Shown here one piece after another: positions 1-7,871 of a stretch of 14,582 nucleotides of DNA. Origin of the DNA: an uncultured Collinsella sp. (GTDB taxonomy: Bacteria > Actinomycetota > Coriobacteriia > Coriobacteriales > Coriobacteriaceae). The translations under genes were made by a program, and so were the position numbers. Location of the stretch: the NCBI GenBank assembly GCA_938023905.1, contig CALJCO010000101.1:1-14582 (forward strand), given 5' to 3'. The notes beneath the pieces are model-generated. The model saw only the letters and a list, made by a program, of their open reading frames with translations, did no database searches and was not told where the DNA came from. How positions within the stretch are numbered: the first letter of the stretch is position 1; every line of letters starts with the position of its first letter.

Positions 1-34
1 AAAGTCATAGATGCGGGCGTGCTGGCTAAAATGG

Positions 35-64
35 GTCGGCCGGGATTGGTCAATCTCGGCCGAC
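35..64. repeat. 30-nt near-perfect palindrome (possible terminator)
   Basis: The arms are GTCGGCCG (35-42) and CGGCCGAC (57-64), plus inner arms GATTG (44-48) and CAATC (51-55). The single imperfect pair (43/56) is a G-U wobble in plus-strand RNA but an A-C mismatch in minus-strand RNA. The hairpin is therefore better in a plus-strand transcript, where it is followed by TATATTT. On the minus strand it is followed by CCATTTT. The sequence GGCTAAA occurs as a direct repeat on both sides (24-30 and 72-78). It could be a terminator, perhaps for a plus-strand gene ending just left of the window or for the decayed minus-strand frame at its right. A protein-binding or recombination site is also possible. 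Confidence 0.5.
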
Positions 65-298
65 TATATTTGGCTAAATTATTCCATCGCTAACACAGAA
101 AGCTCGCTGATGTTTACTGGTGTTTCCGAAAACCCCAACAAAATATGCGCGGCATGCTAGCCCGGTGCTTCTTTTGGACCCTATCGCCTGCTCCCAGAGA
201 GGCTCCGCTACGCCCCCATCGCCCACCATGTGCAATCGCGCGCATGTCCATGGCAAGCGCACCAATACCCATGGCGGTCATCGCAGAAGCCATGCGGC

Positions 299-603
299 TC
301 AAGCAACAGCCGCGCAACAGGCACAAACTAAGACAGCAATAAGCGATACTGACAAGGCCGAAGGGACCACAAGCTCAAACACCACCGACTCAAGTGATTC
401 CGCAGTAGATGTCAAAAGAGACAACAACGCCGCCCCCGTCAGCGCGACCAGCGCAACCGACAGCACCATCCCCCATTAGCTTCCTCATCGAGCAGCGCGC
501 TGGGCGCCTCCTCGATGGTCTTCCTCGGAGGAGTCTTCATTTCCTTGCACAGCAGTTCCTCGTCGACCGTTACGATGTTCGCAAATTCGGCACGTATCCC
601 ATT
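299..603 (-). pseudogene. decayed membrane-protein reading frame
   Basis: No intact gene is seen in 1-846, but the minus strand carries protein-like sequence split over frames. One frame (603 to 475) reads as a charged segment containing EFANIVTVDEELL and then MKTPPRKTIEEAP, with a possible ATG at 540. It stays open until it meets a run of five G (470-474). One extra G would join it to a second frame starting at ATG 469 that encodes two strongly hydrophobic stretches (VLSVALVALTGAALLSLL and VVPSALSVSLIAVLV) and stops at 299. A third frame continues open to 114 and may be a further shifted remnant (MASAMTAMGIGALAMDM). The layout of a charged start followed by two membrane segments is typical of an integral membrane protein. 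I do not recognise the family. Alternatives are a sequencing error in the G run, or chance open frames in GC-rich DNA. Confidence 0.35.
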
Positions 604-633
604 CGTCTGTGATTCGCTGCTTAGCCGCCAGAG

Positions 634-672
634 ACCACATGACAGAGCGCGGACCGTGATCCGTCATGTGGT
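634..672. repeat. 10-bp inverted repeat with 19-nt spacer
   Basis: ACCACATGAC (634-643) and GTCATGTGGT (663-672) are perfect inverted arms around a 19-nt spacer. The right arm lies immediately next to TTGACA read on the minus strand (673-678), a consensus -35 box, so this could be an operator overlapping a promoter that once served the decayed frame to its left. No convincing -10 box follows at the right distance and no U-tract follows either arm. A terminator role is therefore unlikely. Confidence 0.45.
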
Positions 673-724
673 TGTCAATTTCCAAAAAACTTGACGTTAC
701 CAGTGATGCGGTTTCAAACCGGTT

Positions 725-756
725 AAAAAGGGGTATCGACCCAAGCCGATACCCCT
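725..756 (-). terminator. intrinsic terminator of the polysaccharide operon
   Basis: Read on the minus strand, the sequence is AGGGGTATCG, an 8-nt loop, CGATACCCCT and then TTTT followed by AACC. This is a perfect 10-bp stem with a T-run directly at its base, about 90 nt after the stop codon of the last gene. On the plus strand the right arm is followed by AATGC with no T-run, so it works in one direction only. It marks the 3' end of the minus-strand transcript. Confidence 0.9.
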
Positions 757-846
757 AATGCAAGCACGCTTTAATCCAATTAAGCCATTATCAATACTGC
801 TTTATCGGATCAGCGTACATCGTGAATTGAAAGCCAATCCAGCAAC

Positions 847-1338
847 CTATCGAAGCTCTCTGTAAACTAGATCCCGTTTTTCGTGAAATAGCATATTCGC
901 GGGTACATCTTTAGAAACAACACTATTCGCAGCGATGACCGCATTATCGCCAATGGCTACACCTTTAAGCACCACGACATTCGCGCCAAGCCAGACGTTG
1001 TCGCCAATATGCACGGGCGCTGTCGTAGTCGGCTGGTCCCGATACATGATCCCATCCTGCGACATACCGTGGTCGAAGTCATACACATGGACGTTTGGAC
1101 CAAATAGGCAGCCTCTACCAATCTCAATTCGTTCATGAGCAATCAGGACGCAACCGTAATTGAAAGACGTTCGTTCACCGACGCTAATAACGCCTTTATC
1201 CGATACGCGACAATAAGACGGTCGCCTGAAAGCCTTCGTCATGGTTATCTGGCCAGGGAATCTCCCTGCAAGAAACGCCAACTTACCCCGGACATAAATC
1301 CAGGTCGCCACATGCTCAACAAAGTCCATTAAATTCAA
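847..1338 (-). CDS. hexapeptide-repeat O-acetyltransferase (LbH family)
   Basis: This 163-residue protein belongs to the left-handed beta-helix acyltransferases (maltose/galactoside/NodL-like), which move acetyl from acetyl-CoA to a sugar hydroxyl. Hexapeptide turns cover residues about 50-145 (ISVGER, IEIGRG, VHIGDNVWLGAN, VAIGDNAVIAANSVV). The likely catalytic histidine is H90 in VYDFDHG, as in this family. The N-terminus (1-45) lacks the usual maltose-acetyltransferase cap. The start is TTG at 1338, with a GGGGC site about 10 nt upstream; an ATG at 1329 is possible but has no good ribosome site. It is the last gene of the operon, followed by the terminator. It probably O-acetylates the repeat unit; the acceptor sugar cannot be told. 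Confidence 0.85.
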   Translation of the reverse strand: MNLMDFVEHVATWIYVRGKLAFLAGRFPGQITMTKAFRRPSYCRVSDKGVISVGERTSFNYGCVLIAHERIEIGRGCLFGPNVHVYDFDHGMSQDGIMYRDQPTTTAPVHIGDNVWLGANVVVLKGVAIGDNAVIAANSVVSKDVPANMLFHEKRDLVYRELR

Positions 1339-1356
1339 GAGAAACGCCCCTAGTAA

Positions 1357-2511
1357 CTATTTCCTTTTAATAAGCTGTTTCACAAGAGTCTTGAGAGATT
1401 TCACGAAGCCGTAGGCGCCAACAAACCGAGCAGTGCCCTCGAACCCCTTATGCTCATAAGCCTTCCAGAAACCATCAACGTTACCCTGCGGAGAGGACGA
1501 CCTCTCCAGCATCGGATTACCGGGCAGCACCTCTTCAAGAGATATATCTGTTACGCCGGGCTCAAATACACCAGATGCGACAATACGCTCGGCTAGCTCA
1601 CTATTAACCATAACAACAGAAAGTCCCTTATGATCATTAAAACCTTTGCGAACTCGATCGACGCCAAGAAAATCAGCAAGAGTAAAGTCGGAAACCCTGT
1701 TGACGTCGGTATAGGCGCAGTTATAACAGCTGGAATTTAAAGCGTTATTGCTATAGAACACATCTCGCCAAGTATTAGATTCAATCGTGTCATAGAGAGC
1801 AGTGCCGTCGTCCAAGAGAGCCTTCTCGACATGGACTCCCCAACCTCTGTCCTTGGGGCGATGAAAATATTTGATGACCTTCTTTCCGGACTTTTTTTCC
1901 AAAAAGGAAATGTATTCGCGGAACATACGATTACTAGGTGTGCCATGGCAGATTAAATCGCAGGTAACCAACTGTCCGGAATAGTTTTTCTTAGATAGAA
2001 AACTCCTAAGACCCGCAATTTGGCATGGGGTTCCGCTGTAGAGCACGTCAAGACCTTGTTTCAAGTCGTTATATGCTTCGACATATGAAGAGCCAACGAA
2101 GCCCTGTGAGTATTTTGAGCCTCGACAAGATTGCGCGTCGTCAACAGAGGCACAACGCCGCTGAACAACGCGGAAATCTTCATCGAAGCAAGCGCCGTAA
2201 ACGACGCCGCCATTATTTAGGACGTAAGTAGCCAAGGTCCAAAACGCGGCACCCGAGGAACTTTTTGCGCGTTCGGCGTCGTCAGCCTGATAAGCCAATA
2301 CCCGACGAGAGTTCATCTTCAGATCGTCGCTCGTCAAACCATTAGCCGGACATACCCTCTGGCACAAACCGCACTCAACACATTTTGATTCGTCAATCTT
2401 CGGACGGTAAAACCCATGAGAGTCTTCTACAATCTGAATCGCCGATCGAGGACACACAGACAGACACGCAGAGCACCCGGTACAGCGTTGACTATCTTTG
2501 CAGATATCCAT
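1357..2511 (-). CDS. FrhB/F420-dehydrogenase beta-like 4Fe-4S protein
   Basis: The protein has 384 residues. The N-terminus has two ferredoxin-type 4Fe-4S motifs: C10, C13, C16 and C20-P, then C44, C47, C50 and C54-P. The rest matches the coenzyme F420 hydrogenase/dehydrogenase beta-subunit family, with the motifs YSGTPCQIAGLRSFL and CDLICHGTPS around residues 155-190 and a later Cys-x2-Cys pair (SSCYNCAYTD). Family members in polysaccharide clusters commonly sit beside pyruvyl transferases; their reaction is unknown, and a flavin-linked redox step on a sugar or precursor is only a guess. The ATG at 2511 has an excellent site (GGGAGGG, 5 nt away) and overlaps the end of the upstream polymerase gene by 20 bp, indicating coupling. 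The F420 name should not be read as proof that F420 is used. Confidence 0.85.
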   Translation of the reverse strand: MDICKDSQRCTGCSACLSVCPRSAIQIVEDSHGFYRPKIDESKCVECGLCQRVCPANGLTSDDLKMNSRRVLAYQADDAERAKSSSGAAFWTLATYVLNNGGVVYGACFDEDFRVVQRRCASVDDAQSCRGSKYSQGFVGSSYVEAYNDLKQGLDVLYSGTPCQIAGLRSFLSKKNYSGQLVTCDLICHGTPSNRMFREYISFLEKKSGKKVIKYFHRPKDRGWGVHVEKALLDDGTALYDTIESNTWRDVFYSNNALNSSCYNCAYTDVNRVSDFTLADFLGVDRVRKGFNDHKGLSVVMVNSELAERIVASGVFEPGVTDISLEEVLPGNPMLERSSSPQGNVDGFWKAYEHKGFEGTARFVGAYGFVKSLKTLVKQLIKRK

Positions 2512-3835
2512 GGAATCCCTCCCTATCGTTAAGAATCATCTTGTCTGAGCCGCAAATAGCAAACGCCGCCACACATGAAATGAAATACGGTATGTAGCAC
2601 TGCGGATCGTATAAAGGGTTGCCTGAAAAGCAATAAATTAGAAAGAAAATCTGAACACCCAAACAGGCCCACAAGCAAAAGGAGTCCCCATAAGGACCTT
2701 CCTCTAAAAGAGATTCAGATCGATGCATGGCTGCAAGGATGGAGAGAAACGCGGGCACAACAAAAGCCGCAAGGCCAATCACACCCGTCTCGGCAAGCAA
2801 CTGAAGGTATACGTTGTGAGCACTCATCGACGAAAAGCCAAGATTGCTGTACATTGCACCAAGGGAGGTAGTGGCAACATACTTGGAATAAGTCCCCCAA
2901 CCACAACCAAGTAAGGGTTTTGCATAAAACATACTCCAAGCGCAATCGTACAAATAGCTTCTGCCATTGCCCGTTTCATCATCTGAAAGCTCAATAAACC
3001 TCTCAAGAGTCGCCTGAACAGCGGGAACAAACGTAGCAAGAACGCCGACAGCTATTACAGCGATTGCAGCAACAACCAAGGTCTTGAGCATCGTCCCGGT
3101 AAGCTTCTTTCTATTTACGAACAGATACGAGATGACGATAGCAGCAACGGATGCAACCAAAGGACCCCGCTTAGTAGTCAGAAAAAGTGCAAGCAAGAGC
3201 ATCAGGCTCAGCATCAAATCTTTAATCCGAACCTTTTCCCTGCTACCAGCAAGACCACAGGCCCAAGAGACGAGACCCAAACTCAAATAAATCGAATTAG
3301 TGCTGTAGTGCGCCGTGAAGCCAGAGCGATAGTCCCTAGCCATATAGCTACCTGAAAAGAAGGCAGATTTAACTGGCAGATAAAGTGCGGGGACTAGCCA
3401 GAAGACGATGGTGCAGAACGCATGAAATGCTGCAAAGGCGACAAGAACCCTAAGGCATGAAGTGACCCAGGATCGCTCGCCTGCCGCAACATACATGCAC
3501 AGAAATAGAAGCGTATAAACTACGAGCAGGGTTAAATTAGCCACACCGTATATCAAACTATGAATAAAGAACAGCACAAAGAAAGGTGCCCAAACCAGCT
3601 CAAGGCCAAATCTTTTGCAAGCAAATCTTCTGTTAGTCACAAAATGCAGGAGAAACGCCGTAGCAGATAGCAGGAGGCAGACATCGAGTGCAAGCGCAGA
3701 AGCAGCGAGCGATTGGCAGAAAAAGGCGTAAAAGAGCAGTGGAATGAACACCATGGACCCATCATTTAGGGAAAAGCGTCGCTCTAACTCAGAGCAAGAC
3801 TCAACACCGGCCCTAGACGCGCTGAAATAATTCAT
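2492..3835 (-). CDS. wzy: O-antigen polymerase/ligase family membrane protein (Wzy-like)
   Basis: This 447-residue integral membrane protein has about ten to twelve hydrophobic segments. It carries the Wzy_C/O-antigen-ligase signature: TTKRGP at about 220-225, GNGR at about 289-292 ahead of a loop, and AHNVYLQLLAETG at 339-351 followed by another membrane segment. In a cluster with a flippase it most likely polymerises undecaprenyl-linked repeat units on the outer face of the membrane. A ligase role is less likely in a Gram-positive. The ATG at 3835 follows the flippase stop by one base (TAG-G-ATG), and GAGG lies inside the last codons of the flippase. The 3' end overlaps the next gene by 20 bp. 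Sequence divergence is typical for polymerases, so linkage specificity cannot be inferred. Confidence 0.87.
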   Translation of the reverse strand: MNYFSASRAGVESCSELERRFSLNDGSMVFIPLLFYAFFCQSLAASALALDVCLLLSATAFLLHFVTNRRFACKRFGLELVWAPFFVLFFIHSLIYGVANLTLLVVYTLLFLCMYVAAGERSWVTSCLRVLVAFAAFHAFCTIVFWLVPALYLPVKSAFFSGSYMARDYRSGFTAHYSTNSIYLSLGLVSWACGLAGSREKVRIKDLMLSLMLLLALFLTTKRGPLVASVAAIVISYLFVNRKKLTGTMLKTLVVAAIAVIAVGVLATFVPAVQATLERFIELSDDETGNGRSYLYDCAWSMFYAKPLLGCGWGTYSKYVATTSLGAMYSNLGFSSMSAHNVYLQLLAETGVIGLAAFVVPAFLSILAAMHRSESLLEEGPYGDSFCLWACLGVQIFFLIYCFSGNPLYDPQCYIPYFISCVAAFAICGSDKMILNDREGFHGYLQR

Positions 3836-3836
3836 C

Positions 3837-5327
3837 CTATTTAATCCTCATAAAACGACCAATAATCGAACTATAGCTAGGCCTGTCGAAGAAATAGAGC
3901 GTCGCGCATGCGGCGACTGCGCCCCAAATGACAAGACCGATGGCGACCGCAATCCATCCTGTCCAACTTCCAGCGAAGCAAGACAGTAAATAGCCAGGCA
4001 TGGCCACAAGAACGGTCTGTAATACATACACGCCAAACGACCAAAAAGAACTCGAAAGAGAGTCCTTCGAGATTTTACGAGGCTCGTAGAGCAAAAGGTC
4101 AATCACGCGGTATAGATTGGATACGCAGGACGCAGCAATTGTGCCGACGACCCCAAAACGCATTGTGAGTGGGATACCCAAGACGATAATGATTGCAGCC
4201 TGCAAGCAGGTCTGCGCCCTAGTCTCACGGTACATGCCAGCAGCAATTACAAGTAGGCCCTGGGACGACTTGCCATGATAGAGAAAAACATTTAGGACGA
4301 CGAGGAAACCGAGCAGGACATTGTGGTAATTTGCATCGTGAAACCCGCCTGCATACAAATCAACAAACGGCATAATCAATGAAAAAGCACATCCGCATGC
4401 CACAGCGGAGACTGCGTACACAAGCGCTCGATATGGCTTATAGGAAGACCGAAGACCCTCGTAGTCTCCCTCAGCAATCTGTCGACCAAAGAGCGCCTGA
4501 AGCCCTGTACCAAGGACATTCGGAATCATCTGTAGCCCCGTAGATACGAGCATGTAAACAGCAAGAACGCTAACTTCACTCATGCTCCCACAGAGGAAGG
4601 TCGCCAAAATAACGGGCGCGCCCGACTGAACGGCTCCCAAGATTTGGAGAAACAACGCATCCCATCTCTGGGGTAGCTGATAGTCACCGTAATCAACCTT
4701 GCAATTGAGCTTCGGATAATGGCGGCGTGTATACAGAGCGAGAATCAGGCTGCGCGCAAAAACCGCAGAGAGAGCCAACGCATAGACAGCGACAACAGGA
4801 GCATGGAGATAGGCAAACAAGAAAATGACGGCCGTGTTAACCAGCGTGAAGACCGTCGATGCGAGTTGAATGAGCCAGTTCTTTTGATCGGCGGTAAGGA
4901 AAACTTGGTACTTGGCGAGGGAAAAGAAATCCACGACGATCTTGGCACCCAACAGGAAGGTAAGCACCATGATCTCCCAAGGCGCAAGCGAACCTACCGA
5001 GACAAATATGGGATAAACGACCGAAAGGCCAACCAGCAAGACAAGAAACAACATGCCCGACTTCTGATAAAAGACCTTCGAGGCCGAAGCCACGACGTTA
5101 ATCCCATCCCAGTCGCCCTTAGCAATAGGCTTATATAGAGCGAAGGTCGCCGCACCAGAAATACCAGCTTCGACAAGTGCGAAATAACCAATAAACTGAG
5201 TTAGAGAGGTCACCAGACCGTTAACCTCGGATCCATATACGCCAATAATCGCCCTTGGGACGAGGAAGCCGGCAACGATAGCGGTCAACTGGTAGACCAA
5301 GTTCCAAAAAGTATTCTTTGCAAACAT
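3837..5327 (-). CDS. wzx: Wzx-type polysaccharide flippase
   Basis: This 496-residue, MATE/MOP-superfamily-like protein has about 12-14 membrane segments. It opens with FAKNTFWNLVYQLTAIVAGFLVP, cut here to FAKNTFWNLVYQL and the hydrophobic run that follows, which is the usual start of PST/Wzx flippases. The early motif RAIIGVYGSEVNGL and the mid-protein segment LQMIPNVLGTGLQALFGRQI also fit the family. It should move undecaprenyl-diphosphate repeat units across the membrane. I chose the ATG at 5327, 16 nt after the pyruvyl transferase stop. The frame stays open for 71 further codons upstream, but that stretch lies inside the preceding gene and is not hydrophobic. The ribosome site is weak (AGGTG, about 13 nt away), so translation may depend on coupling. 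Confidence 0.9.
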   Translation of the reverse strand: MFAKNTFWNLVYQLTAIVAGFLVPRAIIGVYGSEVNGLVTSLTQFIGYFALVEAGISGAATFALYKPIAKGDWDGINVVASASKVFYQKSGMLFLVLLVGLSVVYPIFVSVGSLAPWEIMVLTFLLGAKIVVDFFSLAKYQVFLTADQKNWLIQLASTVFTLVNTAVIFLFAYLHAPVVAVYALALSAVFARSLILALYTRRHYPKLNCKVDYGDYQLPQRWDALFLQILGAVQSGAPVILATFLCGSMSEVSVLAVYMLVSTGLQMIPNVLGTGLQALFGRQIAEGDYEGLRSSYKPYRALVYAVSAVACGCAFSLIMPFVDLYAGGFHDANYHNVLLGFLVVLNVFLYHGKSSQGLLVIAAGMYRETRAQTCLQAAIIIVLGIPLTMRFGVVGTIAASCVSNLYRVIDLLLYEPRKISKDSLSSSFWSFGVYVLQTVLVAMPGYLLSCFAGSWTGWIAVAIGLVIWGAVAACATLYFFDRPSYSSIIGRFMRIK

Positions 5328-5343
5328 AAGCCAGAAACGACAC

Positions 5344-6429
5344 CTACAATCCAATGCAGCGAGCGATAAAGGCACGCGCTGTATCACGGTCATGTGAGAG
5401 GGTCTGGTTTGCATGACCATAGTCAACAGCCGAAGTAACGACCTCGTCTCGATACAGACAACCCTCAATTCCATAACGTGCGAGCAGGTCTGTAATCCTG
5501 ACGTTACTCTGAACGGCGGAGTCCGACGTTTTAACGACAAACGACTTATTGAAATTCATGGAGAAGCAGGCGCCGTGGAAGGAGTCCGTGCAAACAAACG
5601 ACGCCTCACTAACAAGCTTCAAGAAAGCAGCCGGACCGATACCCCTCACGTTAATCATGCCGGGGAATTTCTTCGTGTTGTAATGAATGCAGACGACAGG
5701 AACGCCGAGCTCGCTGGCGATCTTCCTAGCTCGATCCACGAGTTTTTGCTCAGAGTTAAGCGTATAAAGCAGAACATAGGATTGAGGTATCGTATCCAAG
5801 CCGTCATCTGAGGCTAACGCCGACCAGTCATCGCCCGTAAGAAGCAGGGTCGGATCAGGCATAAATACAGATTCGAGCCCCATCTCGCTAAGGACCTCCA
5901 TAGAGCTCGGTTCCCTAACGGAAAGACCAGTGAACTTTGCCAGCCTGTCGGCCGCGCCTTCATCGCATGCCAAAATGGATTCCGCCGTCGCATCTCCCAG
6001 ACTGGCAGCATAAGACGCGACCTTTGTAACTTCAGCGATGCCTTCACCCAAGAAGACTGGGTCATGCCCATTAACCCGAGGATTGAAAACCTGATCGCTG
6101 CCAATGAGGACGCAGTCGAGGCTCTTGGCTCTATCAATAAGAGCTTGCTTATCCAGCTTTCCCGTAGGGCTTAGATTGCGCTTAGCAAATCGACTGAACG
6201 AATTAAGCCTCTGGCGCTCAAAACCCCTGCGAAGGAAATAGCGAACGGCATCCGAAGGATTGAACGAGAAGCACGTACCCAACTCTCGATCATCGAGTTC
6301 CTTATTGCTGTAATTGAGCACTTCGCAGTCGCAGCCCAACGACATCACGGTCCTGCGCAGAGCACATGCTTGTAGCGAAGCACCATAATTTACGGTATTC
6401 GAAAATGTGAGGATGCCTATGCGTTTCAA
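5344..6429 (-). CDS. polysaccharide pyruvyl transferase family protein
   Basis: The protein has 361 residues. The N-terminal FSNTVNYGASLQACAL and the C-terminal CTDSFHGACFSMNF are the two hallmark motifs of the polysaccharide pyruvyl transferase family (CsaB/WcaK type), and an internal GSDQVFNPRV motif also matches. Family members transfer pyruvate from phosphoenolpyruvate to form a ketal on a sugar, adding negative charge; some members have other roles. The start is TTG at 6429, giving MKRIGILTF, with GGCGG upstream. It lies 30 nt after the acetyltransferase gene and 16 nt before the flippase. The F420-dehydrogenase-like gene two positions downstream is its usual genomic companion. The acceptor sugar is unknown. 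Confidence 0.9.
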   Translation of the reverse strand: MKRIGILTFSNTVNYGASLQACALRRTVMSLGCDCEVLNYSNKELDDRELGTCFSFNPSDAVRYFLRRGFERQRLNSFSRFAKRNLSPTGKLDKQALIDRAKSLDCVLIGSDQVFNPRVNGHDPVFLGEGIAEVTKVASYAASLGDATAESILACDEGAADRLAKFTGLSVREPSSMEVLSEMGLESVFMPDPTLLLTGDDWSALASDDGLDTIPQSYVLLYTLNSEQKLVDRARKIASELGVPVVCIHYNTKKFPGMINVRGIGPAAFLKLVSEASFVCTDSFHGACFSMNFNKSFVVKTSDSAVQSNVRITDLLARYGIEGCLYRDEVVTSAVDYGHANQTLSHDRDTARAFIARCIGL

Positions 6430-6459
6430 TATCTTACCGCCTAACTATTCGCAAGCTCG

Positions 6460-6990
6460 TTAAACCAAATTGATGATGTAACCTTCAGTAGCGTTATCGG
6501 TTTCGATAATCTTGCACGGGTTGCCAATGACTATCGAATGATCGGGAATATCCTGGTTAACAAAGGTATTGGAGGCAATAAAGACATCGTTTCCAATGGT
6601 CACATTACCTGCAACCGTCGAGTTAATACCGAGATATACGCGGTCACCAATCGTAGGGACGCCCTTTCTATGGCCACGGTTTTCTTGGCCGATGGTGCAT
6701 CCCTTATGGATGTTCACGTTACGGCCGAACTTCGCGCCGGCGTTTACAGTAATGCCGTAAGGGTGACCAATGTAGAAGCCTTCACCAATTTGAGTTGATG
6801 GCGAAATCTCGAGTCCACACTTCCTGGAAAGATGTTTCCTCGGAAGCGTGAAGAGGAGTTTTCGCAAACCCCCTGCCTGACACATCCTTAGATAGAAAAC
6901 ATAGCGGTAGCCAAAATCACCTAATAACCGGCCGAGCTTTACGCCTTGCGTACCGAAATAGTGATAAGTATCTTTAGCGAATACGTCCAC
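6460..6990 (-). CDS. serine acetyltransferase-like hexapeptide acyltransferase
   Basis: The 176-residue product has a short helical N-terminus (1-60) and a left-handed beta-helix (65-160). It resembles CysE in the hexapeptide part: GHPYGITVNAG (H76) matches the catalytic DHATG region, and GHRKGVPTIGD (H107) matches the second histidine region. The CysE N-terminal domain is mostly missing. Such short forms are common in polysaccharide clusters and are thought to acetylate sugars rather than serine. The start chosen is GTG at 6990, one base after the GT32 stop (TAG-A-GTG), using GGAG in the end of that gene. The frame remains open 15 codons further up inside the upstream gene, but that extension is unlikely to be used. 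Confidence 0.82.
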   Translation of the reverse strand: MDVFAKDTYHYFGTQGVKLGRLLGDFGYRYVFYLRMCQAGGLRKLLFTLPRKHLSRKCGLEISPSTQIGEGFYIGHPYGITVNAGAKFGRNVNIHKGCTIGQENRGHRKGVPTIGDRVYLGINSTVAGNVTIGNDVFIASNTFVNQDIPDHSIVIGNPCKIIETDNATEGYIINLV

Positions 6991-6991
6991 T

Positions 6992-7792
6992 CTAACTTCT
7001 CTCTCCTCTAGCAATCTTTTCGCGAACAACGCCAAAGATTCTCTTAGTTCCTACAACCAAGCCACCGTCACTAAGCTCCATGAGAATTCGACCCAAAATC
7101 TGCGAAAGCCTTCGCCCAATGAAAGGGGAACACTTACGCACAACCTTCCGCTTGATGCGATATTTGGGCTCAACCCAGCTTCCCGAAGAGCGATGGATGC
7201 TGTAGGTTTCACGCTTGATGTGATAACCGCCGAAACCGTAAACGGGGTTGAACGCTTTGGAGTCCAAGGCAAGCCAGCCACCGAAATGCTGCTCTTTATT
7301 CACGCGTTCAAAGCCGATTTTTTGAAGCTCAGCAGTGAATACCTCATTCACCGTGATCTTGTCGAGAAAATCAGGATCACAGGAGAACTCCATCGACTCA
7401 TATCGTTCCACGCATGCGCGAATTACAGGGTCATGAGGCTCAACAGCAACAATCAAGCCGGTGGTGGCAGTCAACGAGGATTCTTCGATTGCAGTGAAAG
7501 GAATGCTTTCCATGAGAGGCGATATGTCTCGTATGAGCTCGCTGCCGATATCCATATAGATGCCGCCGTGCTCATACAAGACCTTAAAGCGAGCGTAGTC
7601 CGACACAAATGCCCAGAGGCCCGCCGCATACGCGCCCCTTGACCAAGAGCATGATGCGAAGTCGAAGTTATCCTCATTCCACTGCTTGACCTCAAACCCA
7701 GGCGCAAACTTCTCCCACGAAGCCAAGGACCTCACAGCAGTCTCAGAGAGCGGATTGCCTCCGAACCAGCAGTAATGAATAGTCTTATCCAT
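6992..7792 (-). CDS. GT32-like (Gly_transf_sug) glycosyltransferase
   Basis: The protein has 266 residues. KTIHYCWFGGNPLSE at the start and VSDYARFKVLYEHGGIYMD at about 63-81 are the signature segments of the DXD-sugar-binding, OCH1/capsular glycosyltransferase group (GT32-like). It should transfer a sugar from an NDP-sugar to the growing lipid-linked unit in the cytoplasm. The metal-binding motif, usually DTD in this family, reads D81-I-G83-S-E85, so the second aspartate is missing. The ATG at 7792 has a strong AGGAG site 7 nt away. The frame extends 37 codons upstream, but these lie before the ribosome site and do not resemble the family. A 79-nt gap separates it from the GT4 gene, the longest gap in the distal half, and I see no other feature in it. 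Confidence 0.85.
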   Translation of the reverse strand: MDKTIHYCWFGGNPLSETAVRSLASWEKFAPGFEVKQWNEDNFDFASCSWSRGAYAAGLWAFVSDYARFKVLYEHGGIYMDIGSELIRDISPLMESIPFTAIEESSLTATTGLIVAVEPHDPVIRACVERYESMEFSCDPDFLDKITVNEVFTAELQKIGFERVNKEQHFGGWLALDSKAFNPVYGFGGYHIKRETYSIHRSSGSWVEPKYRIKRKVVRKCSPFIGRRLSQILGRILMELSDGGLVVGTKRIFGVVREKIARGERS

Positions 7793-7871
7793 CGTCACGC
7801 TCCTAAATGTGCAACTTGGAAATAAGAAACGGAGTCTGACGGGTCTCCAATATCGTCCAAGAAAGCGAGTC

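Noticed and set aside
1..93. Open plus-strand frame from the window edge to TAA at 91-93, possibly the end of a gene.
   Set aside because: The stretch is dominated by the 35-64 palindrome, which by itself creates a mirrored peptide pattern. Only 30 codons are visible and no family likeness is seen.
120..479. 119-codon plus-strand open frame.
   Set aside because: Low-complexity Thr/Ala/Ser-rich translation without a ribosome site; it lies opposite the more protein-like minus-strand frames.
5328..5540. 71-codon N-terminal extension of the flippase.
   Set aside because: It lies within the pyruvyl transferase gene in another frame, is not hydrophobic, and the conserved flippase start is at 5327.
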